64,000 nucleotides of DNA from Wolbachia endosymbiont of Armadillidium arcangelii. Its GTDB lineage: Bacteria > Pseudomonadota > Alphaproteobacteria > Rickettsiales > Anaplasmataceae. The position numbers and the translations under genes were made by a program. Positions 55,874-64,000 of this stretch are shown here, in pieces. Under the pieces are notes generated by a model. It had not been told where the DNA came from and did no database searches. It saw only the letters and a list, made by a program, of their open reading frames with translations. Numbering within the stretch: position 1 is the first letter of the stretch; every line of letters begins with the position of its first letter. Location: contig NZ_CP157942.1 in the NCBI RefSeq assembly GCF_040207875.1, positions 1,116,001 to 1,180,000 of the forward strand. Direction: 5' to 3'.

Positions 55874-56842
55874 CTACTTTTCCACTGTGGTGAAATCCAT
55901 AAAGAACAAACCTTCTTTCTCGTCTTGCATGCTGATGGTAGTGTAAGTGTTGAAAGGTAAAGGGTCATTTATATGTCCATGGCCTACTCCTTTTATTGTA
56001 AATACTGGAAAGTTGACACTTTTTGCAAACCTTTCTTTTACAATTTCGACAAGAGTATCATTATAACAGTTAACAAAGTCACCGAATATTACTGCATCTA
56101 CTCCATCAAAAATATGAGCTTGTTTTAGGTGATCTAAACTGCGTTCAATTGAATATGGATAAACTCTTATGTCTTCTAAAAATAGAATTTTGTTTTTTGC
56201 GTTTATTTGCCAAGCAGTTCCTATACTGTTTTCGACTAAAGTCATATTACCACCGATGATTTTAGACTCTAATTTGCCATTTTTTAGTCTAACTCCATTA
56301 TTTATCATCTTTAAGTTGTCAAATCTGATAGAGTTGCATTGCTTAAGAATTAACTCTTTCAATTTCTCAACAGAACTTTCAGCAACGGAGTTATTTACTA
56401 TCATTTCTAACATGGTGCCGTGAAGAGTTTGCCAATCATATTTAATTTGCAGATAAATATGTAAAGCAGTGATATCACTATAGCCTATAAGAATTTTTTT
56501 GTTTTGAGCAATTCTTTCTTTTTTATCATTGGGCAGCTTTTCTAGGTAAGGAATCAGCCGAGAAGCCCCTTCTCCTCCTCTGATACACCAAATTATTTTG
56601 CTATCATCAGTGAGCGCATTAACCAAATCATTCGCTCTAAACTCATCAGAGTTAGAATAAAATGGATTGTCATTACTGTATATTTTCTCCGAAATGTGAG
56701 GATTAAAATCCAAAGTTTTTACGTATTCTCTTATAGTAGGCAGATCTGATTCTTTTCCTTTCGAAGAAGGAGCAATAATATCAACTTGATTTGCAGGATT
56801 AGTGAGTAAAAGGCATAGAAAATAAAGAATAAAGGAATACAT
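55874..56842 (-). CDS. LD-carboxypeptidase (peptidase family S66)
   Basis: Cleaves the L-D bond of tetrapeptides released from peptidoglycan. The 322-residue product begins with a hydrophobic signal-like segment (SFILYFLCLLLTNPA). The nucleophile serine lies in ILIGYSDITALH, the Glu in ILFLEDI, and the His in GVGHGHINDPLPFN, the family triad. WCIRGGEGASRL is also typical. E. coli LdcA is cytoplasmic, so the N-terminal hydrophobic stretch suggests periplasmic export here. Its start overlaps the lipB stop by 1 bp. It may trim wall fragments that host immune sensors could detect (inference). Confidence 0.9.
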   Translation of the reverse strand: MYSFILYFLCLLLTNPANQVDIIAPSSKGKESDLPTIREYVKTLDFNPHISEKIYSNDNPFYSNSDEFRANDLVNALTDDSKIIWCIRGGEGASRLIPYLEKLPNDKKERIAQNKKILIGYSDITALHIYLQIKYDWQTLHGTMLEMIVNNSVAESSVEKLKELILKQCNSIRFDNLKMINNGVRLKNGKLESKIIGGNMTLVENSIGTAWQINAKNKILFLEDIRVYPYSIERSLDHLKQAHIFDGVDAVIFGDFVNCYNDTLVEIVKERFAKSVNFPVFTIKGVGHGHINDPLPFNTYTTISMQDEKEGLFFMDFTTVEK

Positions 56843-57465
56843 TAAAATATCTTATGAAACTCTTGCTTTAATATATCATCTAATTCGCAAAGAGAAACTT
56901 TTACTCCTAGTTTTTCCATTGATGTAACGCCGTAATCTTTCAGTCCACAAGGAATAATACCCTTATAGTGGGAAAGATTCGGAGAGACATTAAGCGCTAC
57001 GCCGTGATAAGTTACCCATTTTCTCAAGCGAATGCCAAAAGCTGCTATTTTTTCTTCTACTCCATTATTATTCACCCAGATACCTATTCTGTCTTCTTTG
57101 AATTCTCCAGATATGTTGAAGTGCTTTAAAACATTTATGATCCAATTAGCAAGATCTCTAATATATAGTTTTATGTCACATTTGTTTCTTTTTTTAAGGT
57201 TTAGCATTAAGTATATGATGCGCTGCCCTGGCCCGTGATATGTATATTTACCACCTCTGCCTGTTTTATGGACAGGAAACAATTTTTCAACAATATCATT
57301 ATCTGTTGCACCGATTCCTGAAGTGTAAAGTGGAGGATGCTGGAGCAGCCATACTAGCTCGTCAGATAAATTATTGTAAATTTGTTGAATTTTTGCTTCC
57401 ATGAATTCTACAGCATTGTTATAATCAATAAGTTGGTTAGATATTAGCCATTCTGTCATATTCAA
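56842..57465 (-). CDS. lipB: Octanoyltransferase
   Basis: Transfers octanoate from ACP to lipoyl domains of dehydrogenase E2 proteins such as SucB (37017-38180). The 207-residue sequence has HPPLYTSG, GRGGKYTYHGPGQ, EEKIAAFGIRLRKWVTYHG (catalytic Lys) and GIIPCGLKDYGVTS (acyl-accepting Cys), the full family set. Length is normal. Confidence 0.96.
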   Translation of the reverse strand: MNMTEWLISNQLIDYNNAVEFMEAKIQQIYNNLSDELVWLLQHPPLYTSGIGATDNDIVEKLFPVHKTGRGGKYTYHGPGQRIIYLMLNLKKRNKCDIKLYIRDLANWIINVLKHFNISGEFKEDRIGIWVNNNGVEEKIAAFGIRLRKWVTYHGVALNVSPNLSHYKGIIPCGLKDYGVTSMEKLGVKVSLCELDDILKQEFHKIF

Positions 57466-57693
57466 TTTCTTTTATTTAATTTTATAATACTTACTTGATT
57501 TTCAAGCAAGTTTAGGCTTTTGGTGAGCTTTTAAAGCTTACCGTATCAAGTCATGTAATTTTCATAACGAAAAAGGAAAGTATTTGCTACTGCTTGGTGG
57601 TGATAAAAGATTTGATATATGTTGCTGGATATGCTAGCATTATTAATAATCATTTAACATTTTTGTTAAAATTTCTTTGGTTAGGGGGTAATT

Positions 57694-59256
57694 ATGCTAA
57701 ATACAAATAATGAAGTAGGTAAGTTATGTATTACAGATCCAGAGTTTGAACAAAAAACTCTACTTCTTAAAAAACATTTCCACGATAGAACACTCCAGCC
57801 TATGAGCGAGTTTAAGAAAGTAGGGGAGAAGGAAGTAGGCTACAGCTCAGGATTTCAAGCAGAGCATCAATATGGTGAAAGTGATAAGGCAACTTTCATG
57901 ATTAAGTCTGTTCTAAACCACACGCTTACAGAAAAGGAAAAACAGTCTAAGCTAGCACAATTCAAAGAATTCTTTTACAAAGGATCAAGAAAAGCTACAA
58001 AATTGGAAGCTCCTTATTTGCCAGACTTTGTGATAAACAAGCTTATTGATCGATCATGGCCGAAGGTAGAAAGGAATATATGTTATGATGACCTTAATAT
58101 TGCTGATTTTATCAGGGAATATGTTGCTGGTGATTTATATAAGCTGTTTTTGCATGATAGAGCTCCAATTGTTGAATTGGTAACAAATAACGATTTGCCA
58201 GAAAAAAGATTTGTAAAGAACGAGGCACAGAGTAGTGAAAGCCACGAGAAATATGAGAAAGGGGAATATAAGTTTCAAGATCAATCTAAAGAATGCATTG
58301 AGCAAGAGAAAAGCCAGGATAAGCTTCATCTGAGATCAAAGTTTTTGGATAAGTTTATAACATTAATGGATCCTAAGGAAAAAGGTAAAAATTACCAAGA
58401 TGCAAAAGGTTTTGAGAAAATATTAGCTGCACAAATATTGCTTGGAGAGAGTGATATATAACCAGGAAATTTTGGTGTAATAGAAAAAGAGTATGAGGAT
58501 GCAAAAGGTGAAAAAGTAACAGAAAAACTCTGGGCAAAAATTGACCACGGTAGATCATTGTGTTTCAGCTTTAGTAATACCAAGGATTATTTACAAAACT
58601 TTTTTAATACTCTGTTCCAACTGAGAATATATGGCATAAAAATAGATCTAGAAAAGCTATCAAAAGAGTTAAAAGATTTTATTGACTACTATGATAAGAA
58701 CAAAGAAGAATTTAAAGCTTTAATAGATAAAAAGGCAAATAGTTTAAATCATATATTGAATCCTAATATGCAGTTTGACCTTAGGTATATTGGACCCGGA
58801 CTTAATGTTAGGAATTTTAAGTGCATGAATGGGGAGTTTAAAGCACAGGAGTTATGTTTTTTCTTTTTTTTAACTCCTACTCACAACTCTCCAAATGTTA
58901 GTTTGAGTGATTACTTTAAGCAAAACTTAGAAACCCAGGTTAAAATGGCAAGAAATCTTACTGGTCCATTGAAAGATCTTGCTGAATCGTGGAAAAATTT
59001 TGATAGAGCTGACAAGATTCATAGCTACATAACCAAACCTTCATTCTGTCTATTTGTTCCAACGTTAATAGCAGCTATATTTACAAGTGGAACTTTAGGC
59101 ACAGCTTTTACTGTAGCTGCAGTGGTAACAGGAATGTGCATGCTTGTTGGAATAGTGACAGGCATTTATCTTAATGTTTATGCATACAATAGCTGCAATA
59201 GCAAAATTAATGATCCAAAAGTTGAGGAATTCCAAAGAGAGCCTCAGCTTTGTTAA
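57694..59256 (+). pseudogene. Kinase-like, membrane-anchored protein gene interrupted by a stop codon
   Basis: Two ORFs, 57694-58461 and the rest to 59256, are in the same frame, separated only by TAA at 58459-58461 (codon 256). Read through, the protein would be 520 residues. The first part has DKATFMIKSVL (possible ATP-binding Lys), IADFIREYVAGDLYKLF and DRAPIVELV. Around the stop it reads LLGESDI-stop-PGNFGVIEKE, then WAKIDHGRSL. The D-x(n)-GN and DHG pattern recalls the catalytic and metal loops of protein/phosphoinositide kinase-like folds. The C-terminus carries two membrane helices (about 59050-59190). No known family name is claimed. The stop may be a real inactivation. A 12-bp-stem terminator follows. 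Confidence 0.55.
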
Positions 59257-59264
59257 CAGAAGCG

Positions 59265-59300
59265 ATACTTATGCCTACCTTGGAGGCATAAGTATTCTTT
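59265..59300 (+). terminator. Terminator after the kinase-like gene
   Basis: A perfect 12-bp stem, ATACTTATGCCT (59265-59276) with AGGCATAAGTAT (59284-59295), 7-base loop, followed by TCTTT. Confidence 0.75.
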
Positions 59301-59329
59301 AATTATATTTCTTTATTAATGTAATGTTT

Positions 59330-59570
59330 TCTCTTATCATTTAGGTAGCTGGCCTTTACGGTGTCATCCTAGTGCCTTCTCTTTGTCACCCAAGTAGCAC
59401 TTCGATGTCATCCCAGTGCTCAGACACTGGGATCCATTCTTCTTTTTTTCTGGTTACGCGCTGGCTTTGTGTTCGAGGCAAAGTTAGTTTAACATACTGT
59501 TTTCGAAATAAGTAGCTTTGTGTGTTGATTCTATTTTCCTAGATCCTAGTGTCAGCTACTCTAACATCCC
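59330..59570. repeat. Palindromic repeat cluster upstream of the portal gene
   Basis: Contains GTCATCCCAGTGCTCAGACA / CACTGGGATCC and TTTAGGTAGCTGGCC units of the dispersed family, plus GATCCTAGTGTCAGCTACTC just before the portal gene. No coding frame. Confidence 0.7.
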
Positions 59571-59611
59571 AAATTAATTCTACCTTAAATTCAATTTTTC
59601 AGGAGGCACAT

Positions 59612-60787
59612 ATGAATTTTAACATTTTTCAAAAAAAGAAAAGCAGTGAATACTCTGCTTTGCAACTAATGATGGAACCAAGTTGGAGTAGGCGTGATTA
59701 TGTAAGTTTTGCTGAGGAAGGTTACATAAAAAATGTTATTGCCTTTCGAGCAATTAATATGATTGCAAGTGCTGCATCTTCGGTACCTTTTACTCTCTGC
59801 CAGCTCACTGACCAGGGAAAATCGCAACTAAAAGCACATCCATTACTGAAGTTGCTTTATTCTCCTAATCCAATGACATCAAAATCGGAATTTATTGAGG
59901 GGATTGTAACTTATCGATTAGTTAACGGCAATTCTTATATATTGATGATTGAGCTGCAAAACAAACCAACAGAGCTTTATCTTCTGCGCCCCGATAGGGT
60001 TGAAATTGTTCCAGGGAGAAATAACATTCCTTATATCTATCGTTATACCGTAAATAACAACAGTTATGACTTTAAAGTTGATAAATTGACTGGGCGTTCA
60101 ACAGTACTGCATCTTAAAACCTTTAACCCTTTGAATGATTGGTATGGACTGTCACCAATTGAGGCAGCTGCATATAGTATAGATCAGCATAATCAGGCTG
60201 GTGCTTGGAATCAGGCAATGCTGCAAAGTGGTGCAAGACCAAGCGGTGCAATAGTTGTGAAATCAGAAAAGGATGGAAGCGGTGGAAACTTAAGTCAAGA
60301 GCAGTACCAACGCTTGAAAGCACAGATAAACGATCATTATTCAGGTCCTGTCAACGCTGGAAGACCTATATTGCTTGAAGGAGGTTTAGAGTGGAAGGAA
60401 ATGAGCTTATCACCGAGGGACATGGATTTTATTGAGTCAAAACACAGCTCAGCTCGCGATATTGCGCTAGCTTTTGGCGTTCCACCACAGTTGCTTGGCA
60501 TACCCGGTGATAACACTTACAGTAATTTAGTTGAAGCACGTCTTTCTCTTTGGGAGTAGACGGTTTTACCGACACTGGAAAACATTGTCTGTCACCTAAA
60601 CTCTTGGTTGACACCAAAATTTGGTGAGGACTTGTGCTTGTCGTACGACAAAGACGCGATAGAAATTCTCATGGAAAAAAGGCAAAAGATGTGGAAATAC
60701 GTGGAAAACGCAAACTTCATGACGCTTAATGAAAAAAGGGAAGAATTTGGCTTGCCACCGCTGCAGGATGGTGATAAGTTGAGTTGA
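59612..60787 (+). pseudogene. HK97-family phage portal protein with premature stop
   Basis: The start at ATG 59612 follows AGGAGG at ideal spacing (the longer frame begins inside a palindromic repeat). The product shows EEGYIKNVIAFRAINMIAS, HPLLKLLYSPNPMTSKSEF, YLLRPDRVEIVPG and SSARDIALAFGVPPQLLGIPG, typical of HK97-type portals. TAG at 60557-60559 (LWE-stop-TVLP, probably CAG once) interrupts it; the frame then stays open to 60787 (DKLS), giving 391 codons. No capsid, terminase or protease gene is beside it, so this is an isolated relic of a prophage or gene-transfer-agent-like cluster. Confidence 0.85.
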
Positions 60788-60848
60788 TATTTATTGCTAA
60801 GTATAGTGTAGGTATTTATTCTAAGCTGTAATAAATTGGAGGTAGTTT

Positions 60849-61283
60849 ATGTATCAAGAACAAGAAAATTCAGTAAATTTTACTCTTCCTCATATAGAAT
60901 TGTCATCGAGACGCAAAGCGAATGTTAATGCAGCAGATCTTAATGGTGATACTCCTTTACATTATGCTGCTTGCGGCAATCGTTTAGAGGAAATGAAATT
61001 ATTGCTTAAAAACGGAGCAAATGTTAATGCAGTGGACAATTATGGTTTTACTCCTTTATGTCATGCTGTTCAGGCAGGCCATGTAAATATGGTAAAATTA
61101 TTGCTTAAAAACGGAGCAAATGTTGATATAGTGAATAATTCTAGCGTTACTGTTTTACATTCATCTGTTCTCAAAGGCCACACGGCGATAACGCAATTAT
61201 TGCTTGAAGAAGGGAGTCCAAGCACAAGCTGCAGTGACACAAGCATTGAAGAGTTACGAGCAATTAGTCAGTATTGTTGTTAA
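60849..61283 (+). CDS. Small ankyrin-repeat protein
   Basis: The 144-residue protein has three ankyrin repeats: NAADLNGDTPLHYAACGN, NAVDNYGFTPLCHAVQAG and DIVNNSSVTVLHSSVLKG, each followed by a MKLLLKNGANV-type helix. The N-terminal 30 and C-terminal 20 residues are not repeat-like. GGAGG lies 5 bases before the ATG. No signal or membrane segment. Probably a protein-binding scaffold; partner unknown. It sits directly after the portal relic. Confidence 0.85.
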   Translation: MYQEQENSVNFTLPHIELSSRRKANVNAADLNGDTPLHYAACGNRLEEMKLLLKNGANVNAVDNYGFTPLCHAVQAGHVNMVKLLLKNGANVDIVNNSSVTVLHSSVLKGHTAITQLLLEEGSPSTSCSDTSIEELRAISQYCC

Positions 61284-61361
61284 TTAAACTATTACAATTA
61301 AACACAAATCAACTTGAGGGTAGATGAAGTTTACTGCCTTCTAAATCATGTAGCTAAATGA

Positions 61362-61465
61362 ATGTATCCGTTCAGCAGAGTAGCAAGATAAGATAGACAA
61401 AAAACATAGGAATAAATGGTCAGTGCTTGACGCACAGCTGTAGGAAGATGTCATGCCAATGCCCT
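61362..61465 (+). repeat. Dispersed repeat with TTCAG-type core, copy 4
   Basis: ATGTATCCGTTCAGCAGAG, then AGATAGACAAAAAACATAGG and AATAAATGGTCAGTGCTTGA, closely matching 33786-33885 downstream of secD. Confidence 0.7.
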
Positions 61466-61640
61466 CTTTTCTTGTCATCCCAGTGCTTGACACTGGGATC
61501 CAAGAACTTTGATAGGCTGGTAAGTGTACAAGTAGTCAACCTTATGTTCAAGCATGTCGTTTTAATCGGGACTGCATGAAAGCTAGATCCCAGTGTCAAG
61601 CACTGGGATGACAAGAAAAGAAGCACTGGTTTCACATGCA
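61466..61640. repeat. Palindromic repeat cluster downstream of the small ankyrin gene
   Basis: CCCAGTGCTTGACACTGGG near 61480 and CCCAGTGTCAAGCACTGGGA near 61590, with ACAAGAAAAGAAGCACTGG and GGTTTCACATGCATCTG at the end. The final segment also ends the cluster before fabI (34190-34215). Confidence 0.75.
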
Positions 61641-61655
61641 TCTGAACAGATACGA

Positions 61656-64000
61656 TTAATTATTTTTCTTGTCAATTAAAGTGGTGAAAATTTGATCTAC
61701 ATCAAAACTCATCTTAGGACGCCAAATAGGGCCATCTAAGTGTGCCTCGATATAAAGAGGACTATTATGGTTTGGTAGTCTGAAAAAGAGTCTGAATATA
61801 GAAGCTAAGGAGAAGTTAGATAAGATTAAATTAGAAGAAATAGAACCTGATGCTTGATCGATATAAAACTGTGAATTAGTTGAACATACACCACTTTTAA
61901 TACTTGCTTCTCCAATAATATTTTTAAAGAGCGTACTGCCTTTATATATATCAGTATGAGCAAGTGTGGAGATTTCAGATTTGTTTTTACTACTTAATAA
62001 ATTAGCAATAAATGAATTAAAATCTACATTGATAAACTTTATTTTTTGTGCCTGCAAATCTACCTTTCCTGATAAATTACTCGCCCAATCATAAAAGCTT
62101 TTTCCTTGAGATTTGATTTCACCACTTAAGCTTATCTGACCATTTATGTTATTAATTCCTATAACTTTGCCAATTTCTTTAGTGTCCAAATTTGCAATAG
62201 AAAATTTTGTATGCATTGAGCCTGCTCTTAAATAACCCTGAAAAAACACTTGCCCGTCTCCTAGTACGTAACCTACCTGCCTGATAGTGATAGTGTTGTT
62301 TCTTATCACTGTGTCCAAATTAAAATCTTTCAAGACGTTCTGCCCAGTTTTAAATTCTACAGTTTTGATTTGCACATTTGCGTCAAAGCCTTCTTTATCA
62401 CCCAAGAAATCAAGCTGCTTTGTTGACCATTGAATTTGATTTATTTCATTTCTTGAGTTTCTTTTTACCTCTGCTAAACTCGGTAATTTAAAGATATTTC
62501 CATTAAATTTATTGCCTGTAAGGTTTACATCTAGCAAAGGCTTAGTGTATTTTTGATCCACTAATATTTTCGCACTGCCGGTAATGTCAAAATCTTCTCC
62601 AGATATCTTTATTTCATCTGCAGCTAGCTTACCCTTTTCTATCATTAACAGGAAATACAAATCTTCGATTTTTGTATCATTTAATATAGAATCTTTAACA
62701 CTAGTTCTTATATTTACATCATACTTCAGGTTGCTCAGCCATTGCACATTAGATAAGTTACTGAATAATGAATAATTATATTTATCCACATTGAGATTGC
62801 GTATACTAAACTTACCACCAATCACATTGTGTTTCTTCGTGTGATTTACATTGATTGATCCTTCTAAAAATTCCTTATCATTTGTTAATCTAATTTCTGA
62901 AATGGATAATATTCTTGGTGCAAGGTGCAATTTAGAACTTAGTGTAAATTGATTTTTCTCATCTTCTTTTGTTTTTATAGAAGGGAAAAAATGTGAGATG
63001 AATGACTCGCCCTTTATCAATAAATCACCATTAAATTCAGACAAGTTGCCATTATTTGAAACTTTCCCTAATAAGCGAGATATGTTATTGTTTCCAGGAA
63101 ATTGAAGAAGCGTATTAACTTTTATTTCGCTATCAGCAAATTTTAGCGTAGCATGAAATTTGTCCAATATTTTGTTTTGATATTGAATGTTAGAAGCTTC
63201 CATATTAAAATTTAAGCTCAAGTTCTTTGGCACAACTGCTCTAAAACATTCCAGAAGGTCTTTCATGTTCGTTGTTCTTTGTGAATCATTTTGTATGGAA
63301 TCTAAGTCAACTTTACTGAAGCTAATATTGAAATTAGTGTAATCGCTTTTTCTATCGTTTTGTATTGTACCGCTGGCCTGCATGCTTTTGGAATCAATTT
63401 TTAAATCAGTTGCCATAAACTCACTTTCATTGAGACTGATATTGGATGATATCTTAATATTTTCGCTGGGAATCGCATAAGAAAGGAAGCTAAGATTAAT
63501 GATTTTTGCTAAGTTGCTTACAGAATCAGAGCTATTGTTAATCATTAGTGTTAAATTACCCTGGAGCTCTTCTTGATTTTTATTACCTGTGAATAGCAAA
63601 TTTGCAAAATTTGAATCAACACTAATGTGTACATCCTTTTTTGTTATATTAACCTTTCCTGAAAAATCATAATTGTTATTACCAATCTTTACTTTACCAA
63701 AAAACTGCTTATTTTTTTTTACAGCAACCTCTTGTATGTTAACAGTATCAGCAGAATTATTATTAAAACTTATTTTGCTGTCTTTTATTACTATATCGAC
63801 TATGTTATCACTGGCTTTTGCATTTATGATGTTAATTAAATTTTCTTTATTGCTTTTCATACCAAGCAATGTAATTGACTTTGGTTGCAATGAAAATAAA
63901 AACAACGATAGGAACGATGGCCTTATTTCAATTTTTTTTGCACTAATTAAGTCTGATAACTTTTGCTCCTTATTTTTATTGTATTGTATATATATATTAT
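61656..64000 (-). CDS. Large AsmA/DUF3971-like membrane-associated protein (5' end outside window)
   Basis: The frame is open to the right edge (SDLISAKKIEIRPSFLS precedes the first in-window alternative start), so the N-terminus is missing. At least 780 residues of repeating beta-strand pattern are visible. Segments such as DLLIKGESFISHFFPSI, NGQISLSGEIKSQGKSFYD and LSGKVDLQAQKIKFINVDF resemble AsmA/TamB-like proteins that bridge the envelope and move phospholipid. The C-terminus (LIEAHLDGPIWRP-type end, read here as LYIEAHLDGPIWRPKMSFD) matches the family. Function is inferred from the family: lipid transport or outer-membrane homeostasis. Confidence 0.75.
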   Translation of the reverse strand, partial: NIYIQYNKNKEQKLSDLISAKKIEIRPSFLSLFLFSLQPKSITLLGMKSNKENLINIINAKASDNIVDIVIKDSKISFNNNSADTVNIQEVAVKKNKQFFGKVKIGNNNYDFSGKVNITKKDVHISVDSNFANLLFTGNKNQEELQGNLTLMINNSSDSVSNLAKIINLSFLSYAIPSENIKISSNISLNESEFMATDLKIDSKSMQASGTIQNDRKSDYTNFNISFSKVDLDSIQNDSQRTTNMKDLLECFRAVVPKNLSLNFNMEASNIQYQNKILDKFHATLKFADSEIKVNTLLQFPGNNNISRLLGKVSNNGNLSEFNGDLLIKGESFISHFFPSIKTKEDEKNQFTLSSKLHLAPRILSISEIRLTNDKEFLEGSINVNHTKKHNVIGGKFSIRNLNVDKYNYSLFSNLSNVQWLSNLKYDVNIRTSVKDSILNDTKIEDLYFLLMIEKGKLAADEIKISGEDFDITGSAKILVDQKYTKPLLDVNLTGNKFNGNIFKLPSLAEVKRNSRNEINQIQWSTKQLDFLGDKEGFDANVQIKTVEFKTGQNVLKDFNLDTVIRNNTITIRQVGYVLGDGQVFFQGYLRAGSMHTKFSIANLDTKEIGKVIGINNINGQISLSGEIKSQGKSFYDWASNLSGKVDLQAQKIKFINVDFNSFIANLLSSKNKSEISTLAHTDIYKGSTLFKNIIGEASIKSGVCSTNSQFYIDQASGSISSNLILSNFSLASIFRLFFRLPNHNSPLYIEAHLDGPIWRPKMSFDVDQIFTTLIDKKNN

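Noticed and set aside
57694..58461. Stand-alone 255-residue protein
   Set aside because: The continuing in-frame ORF after one TAA and the motif spanning the stop show that it is the first half of a longer gene.

Overview
The window reads as a chromosomal segment of Wolbachia (Rickettsiales, Anaplasmataceae). The evidence is AT-rich DNA, an alphaproteobacterial housekeeping set, ankyrin-repeat proteins, many decayed insertion sequences, an orphan HK97-type portal gene, and families of short palindromic repeats built around CACTGGGATGACA and GCTGGAATGACA. This assignment rests on gene content and remembered family sequences, not on a database search. No rRNA, CRISPR array or complete prophage was seen; one tRNA (Phe, GAA) is present.

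Layout. 1-3.5 kb: the end of an AAA+ ATPase gene, degraded Tn5-like and IS66 transposase remnants, and an orphan haem-copper-oxidase-subunit-I-like gene. 3.5-8.6 kb: translation/transcription operon nusA-infB-rbfA-ubiA on the minus strand. 8.7-13.4 kb: RND efflux permease, a membrane-anchored unknown, and a shortened glutamine-synthetase-like gene. 13.7-19.8 kb: plus-strand run dnaA, secF, a small membrane protein, yidC-ribH-nusB, interrupted by one minus-strand retropepsin-like protease. 20-28 kb: MFS transporter, orphan secretin-like lipoprotein, ankyrin protein, ligA, and a frameshifted coiled-coil gene. 28-43 kb: pyrE with an SDF symporter, murB-hemC, secD, fabI, a Wolbachia-type unknown between two 155-bp direct repeats, sucB, uppS-cdsA, a zinc-finger protein, coaD, tRNA-Phe, a secreted C26 glutamine-amidotransferase-like hydrolase, and a UbiH-type monooxygenase.

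44-53.6 kb is a transposon graveyard around an intact tldD. It holds one intact IS110 transposase with a structured non-coding flank (a bridge-RNA candidate), two broken IS110 genes, a shredded DDE transposase, an IS1182-like remnant, and an IS5-type transposase split by a later, itself broken, IS630 insertion. 53.7-64 kb: recJ, LD-carboxypeptidase-lipB, a two-part gene with kinase-like sequence signatures cut by a stop codon inside its presumed catalytic loop, a portal gene with a premature stop, a small ankyrin protein, and a large AsmA-like gene that runs off the right edge.

The intact genes form a reduced but working set: protein export (secD, secF, yidC), replication and repair (dnaA, ligA, recJ), cofactor supply (ribH, hemC, coaD, lipB, ubiA, ubiH-like), type II fatty acid synthesis (fabI), and a partial peptidoglycan/undecaprenyl pathway (murB, uppS, LD-carboxypeptidase) as expected for Wolbachia. 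The accessory content is mostly decaying. Nothing here is a clear multi-gene novel system. The most interesting items are the kinase-like pseudogene, the IS110 non-coding flank, the direct repeats with a conserved mini-ORF, and the orphan secretin.
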